Below, in pieces: positions 35,303-47,205 of a stretch of DNA of 64,000 bases (position 1 is its first letter; the number at the start of each line of letters is the position of its first letter). Source of the stretch: Geranomyces variabilis (Eukaryota > Chytridiomycota > Chytridiomycetes > Spizellomycetales > Powellomycetaceae); assembly GCA_027603065.1 (NCBI GenBank), contig JADGJP010000056.1:41006-105005 (forward strand), in the 5' to 3' direction. A program made the position numbers and the translations under genes. The notes beneath the pieces were generated by a model. That model worked only from the letters and a program-made list of their open reading frames with translations. It searched no databases and had not been told where the DNA came from.

Positions 35303-37722
35303 ATGCTGTCGCTGAGAGGTATTAACATCGATGCGCGCGTGAGGTCTTGCTTGGAGCTATCACTCACTCAGCCAAACTCCGCTTGTGTCGGTCGCGTTTT
35401 TGCATACAGCCTTCGCGACCCCGCTCCGCGCGTCCCTTGCTGCCCAACCGCGCCGCGGACTCGCAACCGCAAGCGTGCCACCGCCGCCGTCCGTCGTGCC
35501 GAAAAAGAAGGGCCTCATACGGCGCTATGGAGGCAAAGTCATCTTGGGACTTGTGGCTACTGGCACCGGTGTCTTTGCCTATGGTTAGTTTTCAACGTCA
35601 GACTCTCACGCGCGCCGCACACGCGCTGCGCCCAGCAGTCTACTTAATGGTTTTTACACAGAGGTGTACAATGCTCGCCATCCTCCACAGCAGTTTGAAT
35701 GGGACCACTCGAAAAAGACTATTGCAATTCTTGGTTCAGGATGGGCCGCCGCTTCGTTGTTGAAGGAACTCGATACCGCTCACTACAATGTTGTAGTAGT
35801 CAGCCCACGGTAATGAGAGAGAATGGGAGGGAGGGAGACAGGGAGAGGGAGAGGATAGACAACCGAGCTGATTTCCTTTTTTTGTCTGTGCAGAAACTAC
35901 TTTCTCTTTACTCCGCTACTTCCCAGCACAACGGTTGGAACAGTCGAGCTGCGAAGCATTATGATGCCAATGCGCTACATTACGCGCTTCAAGAAGCGCG
36001 TGATCGCGTTTGTCGAAGGCGTGTGTAACGAGATTGATGTGCAAAACAAGACGCTGCTGGTAGAAGATAACTCGGAGATTGTGGGTGAGGTGTCGAAACA
36101 GTCGATTCCGTACGACTACCTGGTCATCGCGTGCGGAGCCGAGAACGCGACATTTGGCATTCCTGGTGTGACCCAGTTTGCCTGCTTTTTGAAAGAAGCA
36201 TGGTAAGGAGCTTGGCGAATCGCTCGAACTCTCGTCAGCGAAATCTCACGGACGCGTTTCTGCTATGGCTTTTCCAGGGACGCGAAAAAGATCCGGACGA
36301 GGCTGATGGACTGCATGGAGACTGCAGCGTTTGCTGGCCAGACAGAGGCGGAAATGGAGCGGTTACTGCACATGGTCGTCGTCGGTGGCGGCCCAACGGG
36401 CGTCGAATACGCTGCTGAGCTCTACGATTTCCTTCAGGAGGATCTGGTATGCATGCATAGAGGTAAAATTGCTTAATTATAGGCAACCGTACTCACCCGG
36501 TCGCACCTTTTCTTCGTCACAGGCAAGCTGGTACCCGGAGCTTGCACCAAAAATTAAAATCACCCTCGTCGAAGCGCTGCCGCACGTACTGCCGTCCTTT
36601 TCCAAAGAACTGATTGATTACACCGAAAAGCATTTTGCGGAGGCGAAAATGAAGATTTTGAGCAACACGATGGTCAAGGAAGTGAAGCAAAAGGAGCTGA
36701 TTGTTCAGAACCCGCAAAAGCAGATTGAGAGCATTCCTTATGGTAGCGTTGGCTTTTGTTGTTCGCTTCGATGTTGCCTCGAGTCTAATATTTCTTATTT
36801 CGGCAAGGTTTACTGGTGTGGGCAACGGGAAACACTGCCAGGCCTGTTGTCGCTCAGTTGATCAAAAGCTTGAATCCCGCCCTGCAAAATCAACGGTATG
36901 CCGCAAAAAGAGCATTGCAGCGTCTCGTTGTCGTGAATTTTCGCTGACGAGCCTTCTATTTCCGTTCTTGTCAGTCGTGGACTTGTGGTGGATGATTTCT
37001 TGAAAGTCAAAGGTGCCGATGACGTTTGGGGACTTGGCGACGCGTCCGCCACAAAGTGAGCTTTTATCTGTGCAGTGATCTCTCTTTTATGTCCACACCG
37101 AGCTTACTTGTTCCCCTCCCGCACCGCTTCATTAGATGGGCACCGACAGCGCAGGTGGCGAGCAAGCAAGGCGTGTACCTAGCCAATGTCTTTAACACCC
37201 TGGGAAACATCCGAGCCGACAGCCGCCGGATCCTCGCAGAGGGTCAGGACCCAGAGGTTATTGCCGCGCAAGCTGTCAAGCCGTTTGACTATGAGCACCT
37301 CGGCGCCTTGGCGTAAGACCTTCTAACACAACAAAGCGGGGCTTAAAACGTTTTCAGTTGATCCTAATTGCTGTATTTTTTTTTCCAGATACATTGGATC
37401 TGATAAGGCCATCGCAGACCTTCCTGGAAACGTTCACATTGGCGGCGCATTGACGTTCTGGTTCTGGCGCAGCGCATACTTGAACAAGTACGTTCGTTTT
37501 TGGACCAGATGCTCCATGAGGCATTGGCCGTTCATCTCATCTTTTCCTTTCCCTCCCACCCAGCCTTTTCTCGCTGCGGAACCGAGTTCTGGTCGCCTTT
37601 GATTGGGGTGAGCAGGCAGTAACGCGCCAACACTTTTTCGCATTGGCGGTTCTAACTTTGAAACTTTTGATTCTTTTTTAGGCAAAAAGAGCCTGTTTGG
37701 TCGGGACATTAGTCGGGAGTGA
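35303..37722 (+). CDS. Mitochondrial type II (alternative) NADH dehydrogenase
   Basis: This is a rotenone-insensitive, non-proton-pumping NADH:ubiquinone oxidoreductase of the NDE/NDI type on the mitochondrial inner membrane. Twelve exons sum to 521 aa with every phase consistent. Exons 1-2 encode a basic presequence (MLSLRAFATPLRASLAAQ) and one hydrophobic span (KVILGLVATGTGVFAY). The FAD-binding motif is AILGSGWAAASLLKEL (about 85-100) with VVVSPRNYFLFTPLLPS. The NADH-binding motif is VVVGGGPTGVEYAAEL. LLVWATGNTARPVV, DDVWGLGDASA, an ASKQGVYLANVFN block and the family end FSLRNRVLVAFDWGKKSLFG follow. No EF-hand is seen. The membrane span after the presequence suggests an external (NDE) orientation, though this is inference. 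Confidence 0.95.
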
Positions 37723-38468
37723 CGAGAAAGCACACATTCTTTGGATGTTTGTTCTTTCTGGAAAGGGCCTCTTACACCACCGCTTACGCGGGGCTTGGAA
37801 TACAACGACTGAATAATAATACTTTTATATTTCTAAACTTTTTTTTGTGTAAATGGTGTTGGGCTGGTTTACGGGTGAGACCGAAGACCTCCTCAGACCC
37901 AGAAAGTTACACAGAAAAACGTCCGTCAAACATACATGGTGCGACCCGGCGGAATACCCAATGTACTGATGGAGTTTCTTTCCGCTACGCCGGTCGGCCC
38001 CGTCGTGCTCAAAAGTGTGGAGCTTTCTATTTTTGCGATGTTGGCACGCGCGAAAGCCGCTCTCACTGTAATGACTGCGGTTAGGACCCACCTTTCATGG
38101 AAGATGTGAAATCGTTTAAATTCAATGAATGGAAAAGTGAAAACGTACGCTACCCTAAAAATGAAAGGAAAAGCCTTTGTGCATGTGAATATTTGTTTAC
38201 AGTTTTCCTTGCAAGCCTCGTCCGTCACGTAACAGTGCCCCGGTTGCTGGTGGATGAAACGCCGCTCTTGCGTTGATACTGTTGCCGACAAAAACTCTGT
38301 CAAGGTCCTGGTGTTCAGGCGCGTGGTTGGAAGAGCCTGCGGCAATCTGAAAAGGCGGGCCAGTGGTTGCAAAGCCCAAACTTGGTTGTGGGACGCGATG
38401 ATGGCCCGTTTCTCCCTAACAAGCGATGAATCTGTGCTACCCGCCGATGATGTTTGTGGAAGAGCCGA
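37723..38468. other. Convergent 3' region; one uncertain minus frame
   Basis: A minus-strand frame at 37926-38372 begins with a presequence-like N-terminus (MQPLARLFRLPQALPTTRLN), but the rest resembles nothing known and no splicing rescues it. It may be a small mitochondrial protein gene or chance. The 3' UTR of the NADH dehydrogenase lies at the left. Confidence 0.3.
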
Positions 38469-39656
38469 TCATGGCCATCTTCTTGGCGCGCTGGGTACAT
38501 GCCGCCAGTGAAGAATGGCAGGGTCCCAACCAGCAATCATGCGCAGGAGCTCGTCCGGCAGCAGAAAACGATTGCCGACTGCTTTCTTGATCAGCGCAAA
38601 TTTGAAATCCGTTGCAACAGCGTGCGGAACTTTGAAAATGGTGAAACTGCCCTCATTGATCCTTGCAGCAATGGCAAACATTAGCTCGATTTGATGGCCG
38701 CGGGACGATCGATCGCAATACGGATTGATCAAGTCGCGGTATGTGTCAAGTACCAGGTCTGGTGGGATCTCTCCATTGTCATGCTCGTCCTCTTCGTTGT
38801 AAATGTACGTCGGTGGCCCTCTTATGAAAGGAATCAGCAGCGACGCTGATGGCAAATCCTCGTGCTCCACAAATTTGGTCAAAAGTTGGTCGTCAAAGCA
38901 CGAAAACAACGTTTCATTTTCATGAACGGAAACGATGTTTCCAACAAGTTTTGCGGACGAGCGGTCGCGGATGGTTGCATGCCAACCAAGGCCGAAGCCA
39001 GGTTCACCCCAATTGACTTGCATGCGGAAGGCATAGTCAGTGCCGGACGCGTCGATCAGGTCAAAGTCGATGAAATTCTCCGTGGAAAGCAGGTCAATGT
39101 TAGGATCCCCATCTGCGTCGGAGAGAGCCCTCGTCATGCAATCGACGAGTAGCGGATCGTAGCAATCCGAGAGCTTTTGGGGGATGGTTTGCATGATACC
39201 GCCAGGAGAGTGCAACGTCCTTGCTTCAGCCTCCCAAATGTCCCGACCAGTTGAGATAAATTGCACTGGCCGCACACTTGCTTGCGCCTCGAGGTAGAGC
39301 GGCGGGTACGGGTTCTTGAGATACCTTTTCAGGGCCCGTCGCAGCTTATCCGGGTTCCTCACCCACTGGTGAACGCTGGAGTGGTCATCATCGGTGTGAT
39401 TATGGTCGGTGGGGCGATTATCGAATAGTACGCCGGACGAACAGCGTATAAGAAACTCTTTGTCCTCAAGGTCTGGGAAAGCCGGGTATGGATTCTGCTC
39501 AGCGAGACAGCGCCAGGCGCAAGCATAGCACTTGCAGTCGGCGCTTGGATTGTAAGGATGGGGCGGCTCTGAGGGCGGCGGGAACTCTGCATCCCTGGGA
39601 CGGCACTTACGGTCAAAATAGAAACGGCCGTCTGGGCCACGCATGATGAACTTCAA
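38469..39656 (-). CDS. Hypothetical protein, 395 aa, no recognised domain
   Basis: This is a single uninterrupted frame of 395 codons starting MKFIMRGPDGRFYFDRKCRP. It has no signal peptide or membrane span. Features are a Cys cluster near residues 42-49 (CKCYACAWRC), an acidic/His-rich stretch (PTDHNHTDDDHSSVH) and a C-terminal segment NRFLLPDELLRMIAGWDPAI that recalls the first helix of an F-box-like motif placed at the wrong end. Codon use and composition look coding, and the long frame on this strand has no stronger competitor. It is likely lineage-specific. The function is unknown. An intron within or before the frame cannot be excluded. Confidence 0.65.
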   Translation of the reverse strand: MKFIMRGPDGRFYFDRKCRPRDAEFPPPSEPPHPYNPSADCKCYACAWRCLAEQNPYPAFPDLEDKEFLIRCSSGVLFDNRPTDHNHTDDDHSSVHQWVRNPDKLRRALKRYLKNPYPPLYLEAQASVRPVQFISTGRDIWEAEARTLHSPGGIMQTIPQKLSDCYDPLLVDCMTRALSDADGDPNIDLLSTENFIDFDLIDASGTDYAFRMQVNWGEPGFGLGWHATIRDRSSAKLVGNIVSVHENETLFSCFDDQLLTKFVEHEDLPSASLLIPFIRGPPTYIYNEEDEHDNGEIPPDLVLDTYRDLINPYCDRSSRGHQIELMFAIAARINEGSFTIFKVPHAVATDFKFALIKKAVGNRFLLPDELLRMIAGWDPAILHWRHVPSAPRRWP

Positions 39657-41526
39657 GTTACTGAGTGGTCGGAAATGCTGCTGCTAAAGACTAGCCAGAC
39701 AGCAATGTGTGCAGAAATGCGCGAAGGAAGGGAATGCAACAATTTGAATGGAACTGCGCACTGGCTGAGCGTGTTGAGTTGTGCTTACATTACGCGATGG
39801 CAAGAGCCCACTAACGCAGACCGCACGAATTCAAGTCATACTCAGCGACGCACAACACCCCCTGCAAGCGTCTGGAGCCGCAGGGCATTATTACAGGTAA
39901 GTGAACTGGACCCTACTTGACGCGGGTAGGCCTGGGAGGCATGCATCTAGATCCCTGTATGGTGGATCACAGAGAGTCGAAGTTAACGAAGACCCAGCTG
40001 AGGGAGTTTGGAGCGCCGTGGGTTCTCGGGCCTCGCCCAATGGGATTGTGGTCTGAGCTGTGGGAGGGGGTCTGTGCTCTTTTCTCAGCCATGAGGCGTT
40101 TTCTCGCTTCGTCAGCCTCTTTCATGTCCACCCGTCGCAGAAGCCAAACTCAAAGACTATGTCCCTTGCGGATTTCCAAAGGTTACTGAAAAGTAAATAC
40201 CATAGGCATCGGAAGCTGTTAATCGCACACCAGACATGCGCCGGTATAAGCTGAATTTTCAAGCGCCTCCGACACAGTGTGACTCGCAATGACGAAAATC
40301 GCAAGGCCTGTGTTTACACCCCGCCCGCATCGGTCCGTGTCGGTTGCTAATTACCGAAATCAGCTATCATACGCGCAAGACATTGCCACCGGGCAGGTGG
40401 TCCGTGGCGTTTCCCGCGAATGTTTTGCCATGACTTGACTTGAACGCTCGTCTCATTTCGAGACATGCCCCGGCAATAGTGAGAAAAGAAGCTATTATCC
40501 TGGTTAGCTTCCCTTCCCAATACTGCCAGGGCATGTTTGTTGCTGTCCTATTGAAGTCGGATCTGCCGGCGAAAGCTGTGAACCCGTTTTCTGATGTACT
40601 TTACAAAGTCTCTGTCAACTAACGTACGAATCTTTGCAAACAAAACAGTAGATACTTTCAAATACCATGCTGGACGCCGCTGAGGATCGCCGAGGGGCGC
40701 CTGAACTTTGACTCTATCCCTTACTGTACCCGCCTAAGTGGAATTTCATGAGCAAGGCTACCTCTTCCTTTTCGCGACAAGGATTCCCGGTTCTTGACTT
40801 ACCATGATGGGAACGGTTATAAGGAAATCGGCACTGTCCTGCAAAAGCTTGTCTTCCGCAGCAGGTTCGCCATCGTACGAAAACTTGCATGATGCCACAC
40901 CGTCGTTTTCGCTCAGCGATTCCGCATAAGGCGGTCAATGGCGCGTTGCACTGTCGTTGGGGTTTCTTGTTTACAGGCCCGTTACTACGCTGCCGTTACA
41001 TGCTAGCAGTTTCTCCTTGTGGCACGTACCTCGACCGCTTTCCTCCTTTTGAAGTCTTTCTCCTGCGCGGCATCGACGAGAAGTTCGCGTCCTTGACGCT
41101 TACGAGCAGTTCGCGTTACTCTTCCCGACCAATGCTCGATCCACTCCAGGTCCTCTTCCCGTTGGTAGTCCTGCCTGCCTTTGGGCGCCTGGGATTTTCT
41201 GCGCAAGCACTGCTTTGAAGACTATCCTTCATGCGATCGCGGCATGGTTTTTTCTGATGCAAAGTGTCAGGCCTGGGCAAATTTGGTAGGGTCGAACAGT
41301 CCGTCACGCAGTTGTTGCCGTACAAGCTCTCATTGGGATTTCGGGAACTTAGGCGGCTGATAATCCGCTAGTTGGTAAGCTGGCCATTTCCTCCCAACCC
41401 GCAGGTGACGTCTTGCCATACCATGTTTGCGCGATGCCTTCGCCGCAAATGCTAGGAGGCAGCGCAGAAAACAGCAACGTCGGTAGATAAAGTGGGCGGC
41501 AGCGGAATGCTTGCTTGAAAGGTTAA
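39657..41526. other. 1.9-kb stretch with no recognised gene
   Basis: Only frames below 110 codons, none recognisable. No clear repeat or RNA gene was noticed. It contains the upstream regions of the hypothetical gene on the left and of the DBD/PHD locus on the right. Confidence 0.5.
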
Positions 41527-42614
41527 ATGTCAGATGATGGTATGATTTGCCTTGAGACGATGAGCAACGCGCTCCCGCCCGCGTGTCCGGCCGGGCGGAC
41601 TGGTCAGCATCGAACTGTTCGTTCAACTTCAACACCGAAACAGCGGCCAGCTTATTCAATGTCGAGTCTTATCGCCCTTGGCCAGTCCTTCGAAAGTTTC
41701 GACCACCTGCTGAGCGAAGCCCGGGTGTACGCTGCCGCCAAAGGGTTTGAGTTCCGCAATCGTAGACGCGACAAGTTCAAGCTAATTTTGGAGTGTCGGG
41801 CAGAGCAAGAATGTAGTTTTCACCTACGCGCCAACTTTTGCGGCGAAAAGAATTACACTATTGAGGAACTGGAAGCGGAGCACAGCTGTACGGAAACGGT
41901 GAGGCCCGCCGAAGGCCGCAAGCGCGGACTCGGAGCTGGCGGCGCGAGCGGTCGCACCACAAAAAACAGCAGCAGCAGCAAGCGGGTGTGTCGGCGTGGC
42001 AGCAGTCCCGTCGAAGTCAATGAGCGCAGCGGAAGCTCTGAGAGCGGACGCGATGAAGATGGGGGTGATGAGGATGATGACAAGGCTTGGTGCTTTTGCC
42101 GCTGCTCGTCCGAATCGTACGAAGAAAAAATGGTCGAATGCACGACCAAGGCGGCGCTAGTTGTTTTCATTGGTACCACTTCGAGTGCGTTGGGTTTTCG
42201 CGAAATGCGCTGGATCGTAAGACAAGCGTGCCTGACGAGAATTGGGAGTGCGTGCTGTGCAAGACTGTACGGGATATCGGTGGAACAGGTCAACGGGCGG
42301 CCGAGAAGCATGATGAAGATCATTTGCAGGAGCAGGGAAACATCGAGACACAGCACGCCGGGCAGCGGCATGACGAGGAGGAAACCGAGCCTGTGTTCGA
42401 GCTGGCTGTCGAACGCGTGCTGCCGGCGGCGGCAGAGGCAGACCCTCCGCTCTCGCTGCGGTGGGCAGCTCGCGTTGCGTTTATCGGCCGAAGCCCCTGG
42501 CAGTCACCAGTCATCAAAACTGCGCCGTCGCGACCATCAAGCACGACTTGTGCTGTCAGCTGTCCGACGATGGCAAATCCATCCACCAAGGGGTCTTTTC
42601 TCCGCCATTTCTGA
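41527..42614 (+). pseudogene. Mutator-type DNA-binding domain + PHD finger, frame broken in the PHD
   Basis: Frame one (from 41527) encodes an N-terminal region like the DNA-binding domain of Mutator/FAR1-type transposases. It reads SFESFDHLLSEARVYAAAKG, then ILECRAEQECSFHLRA and the terminal EAEHSC. A Ser/Arg and acidic linker follows, then the first half of a PHD finger (AWCFCRCSSESYEEKMVEC, about 42088-42140). The second half (CFHWYHFECVGF, then NWECVLCKT) is in the -1 frame from 42139 to about 42255. The zinc ligands fit one PHD finger only if the frame slips by one base around 42139-42141. No intron can do this. It could be a base deletion (pseudogene), an assembly error or a real frameshift. 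The downstream HNH gene continues in the third frame. Confidence 0.6.
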
Positions 42615-43462
42615 CGCTCTGGCGCATGCAAGAGCTGCCGGATTCGCCGCCGTTCCCGCGCTGGATGCATGACTTTGCGTTGGAGCGTGACGACCTTGTC
42701 GACTTGCTGGGCCCGCCGCTTGCGGATGATGATATTGTGCCGCCTAGTGCGTGTGTCATTGCGTGGTTTTCGTCATTTATTCCACATCTCAGAAACGCCT
42801 CGAACATCATGACGAGGACAAGGAATGGGAAGGCATGCAACAACACAAAGGCGGCGGTACAGTTCAATCAGGACGCCGAGGCTGATATGCAGCTTCGGTG
42901 GGGCCTCATGGCGACGTCGGAAGAGCCCGTGTGTTTGATGTGCGGATTGAGCCACGACGATCTTGTGGAGGCGGTGCATATCGTTCCTCGGGCAGAGTAC
43001 GAAGTGGCAAACTGCGGCAAGCATACGGTGCTCAGGCGACCCGTTCCGGTTGTCGACAACATTTCTAACGGCTTGCTGCTGTGCAAGAACTGCCGGACGC
43101 TATTTGAGAAATTCCACTGGACAGCTCGCATGGATGAGCAGGGCATTTTTCGTATCGCACTCATGACGCCCAACCCACGCATGCCACATCGCGAGCGCGA
43201 CGGGCAGCCGCTTTTTCCTGGAGACGGGCGGGACGCCGCGCGGTCGCCACTGTTTCTCTGGCTTCATGCTGAAGCTGCGCGGCAGGTGCACGCGCGGCCG
43301 CAGCAGCTGAACGCTGATTATGGCAATGGCAACTGGTTTGCGTCGATGGCGCCGGCACCACAATTGGGCTTGATGGCGTCTACTGTCGCGTCACGCTGGC
43401 CCGCTGCTGCATCTGCCGCGACATCTAGCCCATCAATCACCTTTCGAGTGCAAAGTGCTTGA
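42365..43462 (+). CDS. HNH-nuclease-domain protein (HNH_2-like)
   Basis: A 366-codon open stretch ends at 43462; the first in-frame ATG is at 42628 (MQELPDSPPFPRWMHDF), but coding-like sequence starts before it (AVATIKHDLCCQLSDDGKSI). The core is a fungal HNH_2-type domain: CLMCGLSHDDLVEAVHIVPR, then NGLLLCKNCRTLFEKFHW. This gives the CxxC, the central His, Asn and the late Cys/His ligands expected for a treble-clef nuclease. The C-terminus is Ala/Ser-rich. It overlaps the PHD gene in another frame, so the two may be one broken or frameshifted protein (DBD-PHD-HNH) or adjacent genes with an unrecognised 5' exon. Catalytic activity is not certain. Confidence 0.6.
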
Positions 43463-43930
43463 CGAGCTCTGAGCTGCCCGCTCGACTGGCTATATGGATC
43501 ATTTTGGGGCAGTAAGGCGTGGCTGGACGCGGAGGCTTAGGGTATTTGTAGGTTCTAGCGAAGTTAATAGATATGCGAAAGGGGGCTTGCAATGAACGAA
43601 AGGTTTTCCTTTTCCGGATACGGGCCTGATTTCGGACGTTGTTGTCCTAATGTTCGGACCATTCGGACAGCTAATTCCAGCACAAAACGTAAAACGGGCG
43701 AGCGCTCCCGCTTCTCCTTCCACATTACTGCCGCAACCCCAAACCCACTTCCTATCCCCGCACCCCGTTGCGTTGCTTTCTTTCCTTCGGTTTCTGGTCC
43801 CCTTTTACTCACATCCGACCGCCTGCCTCGTCGATGCTCCTTATCCGTGTCTTTTCTTGCTGAGAAAAATCAAGGGCCCACGGCCTCCCACGGCGTCCCA
43901 AAGTTCAAGCTCTCGCTCACAAAAGAAACA
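43463..43930. promoter_or_regulatory. Upstream region of the cyclin gene
   Basis: 468 bp with no gene; an upstream frame from 43592 runs into the cyclin frame but lacks similarity. Pyrimidine-rich sequence precedes the ATG. Confidence 0.5.
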
Positions 43931-46585
43931 ATGCCTCCTCCCCAGTTTGTCGGCCAGATCTGCGATCCGCGCGATGTCTCGCTGGCGCTGCGCCTTTTCA
44001 AGGACTACCAGACGCCGGAAATGCAAAAGCTGTACCTTTTCACACAAGAGGGCAAGCCGCACCTGCGACCGAGTCCTACGTATCTGGCCGATGTGCAGGC
44101 ACGCGGAGGCTTTGCTGTGCGCGATACGATCTCGGTCGGACATCGCCGGACGCTGGTTGATTGGCTGTATGAGCTTTCGCAGCATTTTTATCCAAAGTCG
44201 TCGCTGAGCGAGACTTTTCAGGTAAGGCGAAGTTAGCATTCCTGCTGTTTGCGAAGCGAAGCATTCCTGCTTTTGCCTTTCTTCCTTTTGCGAAGCGCAG
44301 CGTAGCATTCCTATTTTGGCGACACCTCTTACCCTCAATGCTTTCGCCATACTCGCGCAGCTTGCAGTTAATTTTCTTGATCGCGCATCGGCGCTGCGGC
44401 CATTGGCGCTTCCCGAATACCAGCGACTCGGCGGCGCGTGCTTTCTCATCGCGTCCAAGGTCGTCGAGACCCATCCGCCGAGCTGTCGCGAGCTGTCTGA
44501 GCTTTCTGGCGGCGCTTTTACCCCAAGACTCTTGCAGGTGTGTGCAAAGAGGATCAAGGGAAAGAGGACCAAAGGACCCTTGTTTTGTCTTTTTTTCTGA
44601 CATGTGGTTCTTGTGTCCTGAAGGCAATGGAGCTGTGGGTGATATCGGGTCTTAAGTGGAATCTCAACCCACCCACGCCGCACATGTTTCTGGATCCCTT
44701 TCTCAGCCTCTTTCCGCTCAACGAGCACGACTACATAAACATATACCACCTTGCAAACCAGTACTTGGACTCGATACAAAGAGGTTCGTAGCTTTTGCGT
44801 GGCGTCTCTGCCAAGGGATCCGCGCTAATCTGTTCTCGCGCGCTTGTCTCCTTGCAGAATATGAGTTTCTGCAGTATCGTCCGTCTGTCCAAGCGCTTGC
44901 GGCGTTGCAATGCGCGCTCACATGGCGAGGCGTGCCTCACTTTCACGGCTACGTGTCTGGGGAGCTTGCTCGGATAGCGGAAGGCCCAACGGTCATGATC
45001 TCGAGCCTGACTATCCCACGAATGGTATGCACGGAAGCTGGCTTATCCTCCGCAAGAGTCTCACGTGGGCTCAACTCACCTTTCTTCCTTTTCATAGCGA
45101 GAGATTGAACTTTGCGCGGCAGCAATCACTTCTCGCCTGGGCAATAAACCACCCGCATGTGGCTCGGCCCGGCGCACCAGCCAGCACGTTACACACTCGA
45201 CCCAAGTCCAGCACGGGCTTGCAACTCCTGTCGTAAACTTGCAAGATCCAATCTCCTGTTCTAACGGCGGCACGTCACGCAATTCGCGATCGCAGGTCGA
45301 TACTTTCTTTGGAGACCAGAAGCATCCAGAACAAGCTGCTGCGAAAGCCAATGGAAGGAAGCGGTCGGTAGCGGCGGCTGGGGCTTATATGCAGCATCAC
45401 CAAGACACGCAACACCAACAACACCAACAACAGCAACAACGCCATCAACAACAGCAGCAACAGCAACAGTACCGCCTCCAGCAACAACAGCAGCGATCGC
45501 AACAAGTGCCGGTGCCTCGAAATAGCGATGCAAATGGGGTTGCTTTCAACGCGCGACTGCAGCAGCAGCAACAGCAACAAGTCTCGGATGCGAGCGGGTT
45601 AGCGCATGATTTGCGTCCGATGGGGCCGCAAATTAAACAGGAGCACGTGGGACTGCCGGCGACTCATGACGCGAGACCCGATTCACGTTACGCCCGACCC
45701 CTTCACCCTGATTATTATCGCTTGCCCACTCAGCTGCAGCAGCAGCCGCAACAGCAAATGCAGCAGCGTTCAGCACCACCAGTTGCGGCTCAGGAAGCAA
45801 GGCCAACCTCACCTGCTGGAACTACCCAAGCTCACGCACGAGAAGCAGCGCGTCCTGCTAGTCGCAACCCTTCTGCTCCTCTCGCTCCTCCTCCACCACC
45901 AGATCCTCAATTCAACGTGGGTGGTGTCCAATATATTTGGGACACAGGTTTTTGCGACCCAATTGTCTCGGACGTCACGAGCGAAGATGTACCGGAAGAC
46001 ATCCAGGAGATTCGCAATGTGGATCGTGAAGCGGGTCATAACTTCACGCGGCGGCAGCAAACAGATCAAGAGGAGCTGTCGCATCTACATCAACTGGGCC
46101 ACCTCATAGTAGAAAAACAAGAACGGGTGCGGTACGAAAAGGAACGAATGCAGCAGCATAAGCAGCAGAAGCAACAGCAAACTCAGCAGCAGCAGCAACG
46201 GCAGGTGCTGCTGGAACAACAGCAACAAGCACAGCGGCGACCAGCCGGAAAAGCCAGGTCATCATTATCAGCACCTACACAGCCGCCCACCAGCGTTTCA
46301 CTCCCTCCACCGCCAGCATCACAGCAACAGCAGCCGCCAGCCGCACCGCGACGCACGCGAGCCGCGACGCAGAAGCAACAGCAACTCCAGCAACTACAAC
46401 CACAACAGCAACAGCGGCAGCCAGCGGTGCCGCTCGTTTACACGAAACCCAAGCAAGGGCGCAAGCGGGCGGCAGGCGGGCCGCCACCGGTACAGGAACA
46501 GGTCCGCAAACGCACGGCCAAGGCGACTTTTCCGACACCGGACGAGCAGTTGCCGCCGCAATCGCACTCGCGATTGGTGATGTGA
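43931..46585 (+). CDS. A/B-type cyclin with long polyQ C-terminus
   Basis: Five exons, 43931-44221, 44361-44537, 44624-44783, 44858-45024 and 45098-46585, give 760 aa in consistent phase. The cyclin box starts with HRRTLVDWLYELSQHFYPKS and continues over the junction (SLSETFQLAVNFLDR). LGGACFLIASKVVETHPPS and ELWVISGLKWNLNPPTPH follow, as in A/B-type mitotic cyclins. A second cyclin fold covers residues 160-265. The last 450 residues, in one exon, are dominated by Gln/His tracts with Pro-rich spacers and a basic end. No destruction box is obvious before the cyclin box. CDK partner and phase cannot be assigned. Intron 1 carries short repeats. The large tail is unusual for a cyclin and mirrors the E2F of this window. 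Confidence 0.88.
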
Positions 46586-47205
46586 AATGGGGCGGGCGAG
46601 AGATGGACCGTACGCGGGCCATGGACTAATAGGTGGCGCATTTGAACAGAACATGTGCGATGCGGTGCATGGTCGTCTCAAATGGCGCGCGGCCCCTGAT
46701 ACCTCGGATGACTAGATATACACGACGCGGATAATGACACTGGTAGAGAACGGAGCATGGTTGCTGCCAAGCATTGTACAATTAATGCCATCCAGAGTAC
46801 GCGGCAACTGTACCGAATAAACCGTGGTCAGCTACCGCTCCCTATACTGCCAAATTTCTTACTACAAGGGGCGAGTTCCATTCCACTTGTCTAAGGTGGT
46901 CGGCACCGCAATACTCGGTCAGCTTCCTTATTCAAAATCCCGCAAGCGCCGGGCAAAGTGACAGCATCCCGCAACACGTTTATGAGCGTCCCATTTGCAG
47001 CGTCCCCAAAGGTGTCCAGCAGCGGCGACTCACTGTGGCATAGTTTCTGAGAGCAGCGGCAAAAAATTATCGAATGTTCCGCCCGCCCGCATTTCTTTCT
47101 TTCTTTCGTGTTTGTCCCGAATGGATTACTTATCCACAAACACATCCACTCGGACCCCCCACCCCTCCCCCACGCCGCCAGGCAGATAATAATACTTAAA
47201 CGCAG
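46586..47205. other. Intergenic between cyclin and MFS transporter
   Basis: No gene recognised. The MFS 5' leader at the right end is pyrimidine-rich. Confidence 0.5.

Noticed and set aside
38066-38091. A 26-nt GT-AG intron with a CTAAC branch-like site in the minus frame at 37926-38372
   Set aside because: It is too short, and removing it does not produce a recognisable protein.
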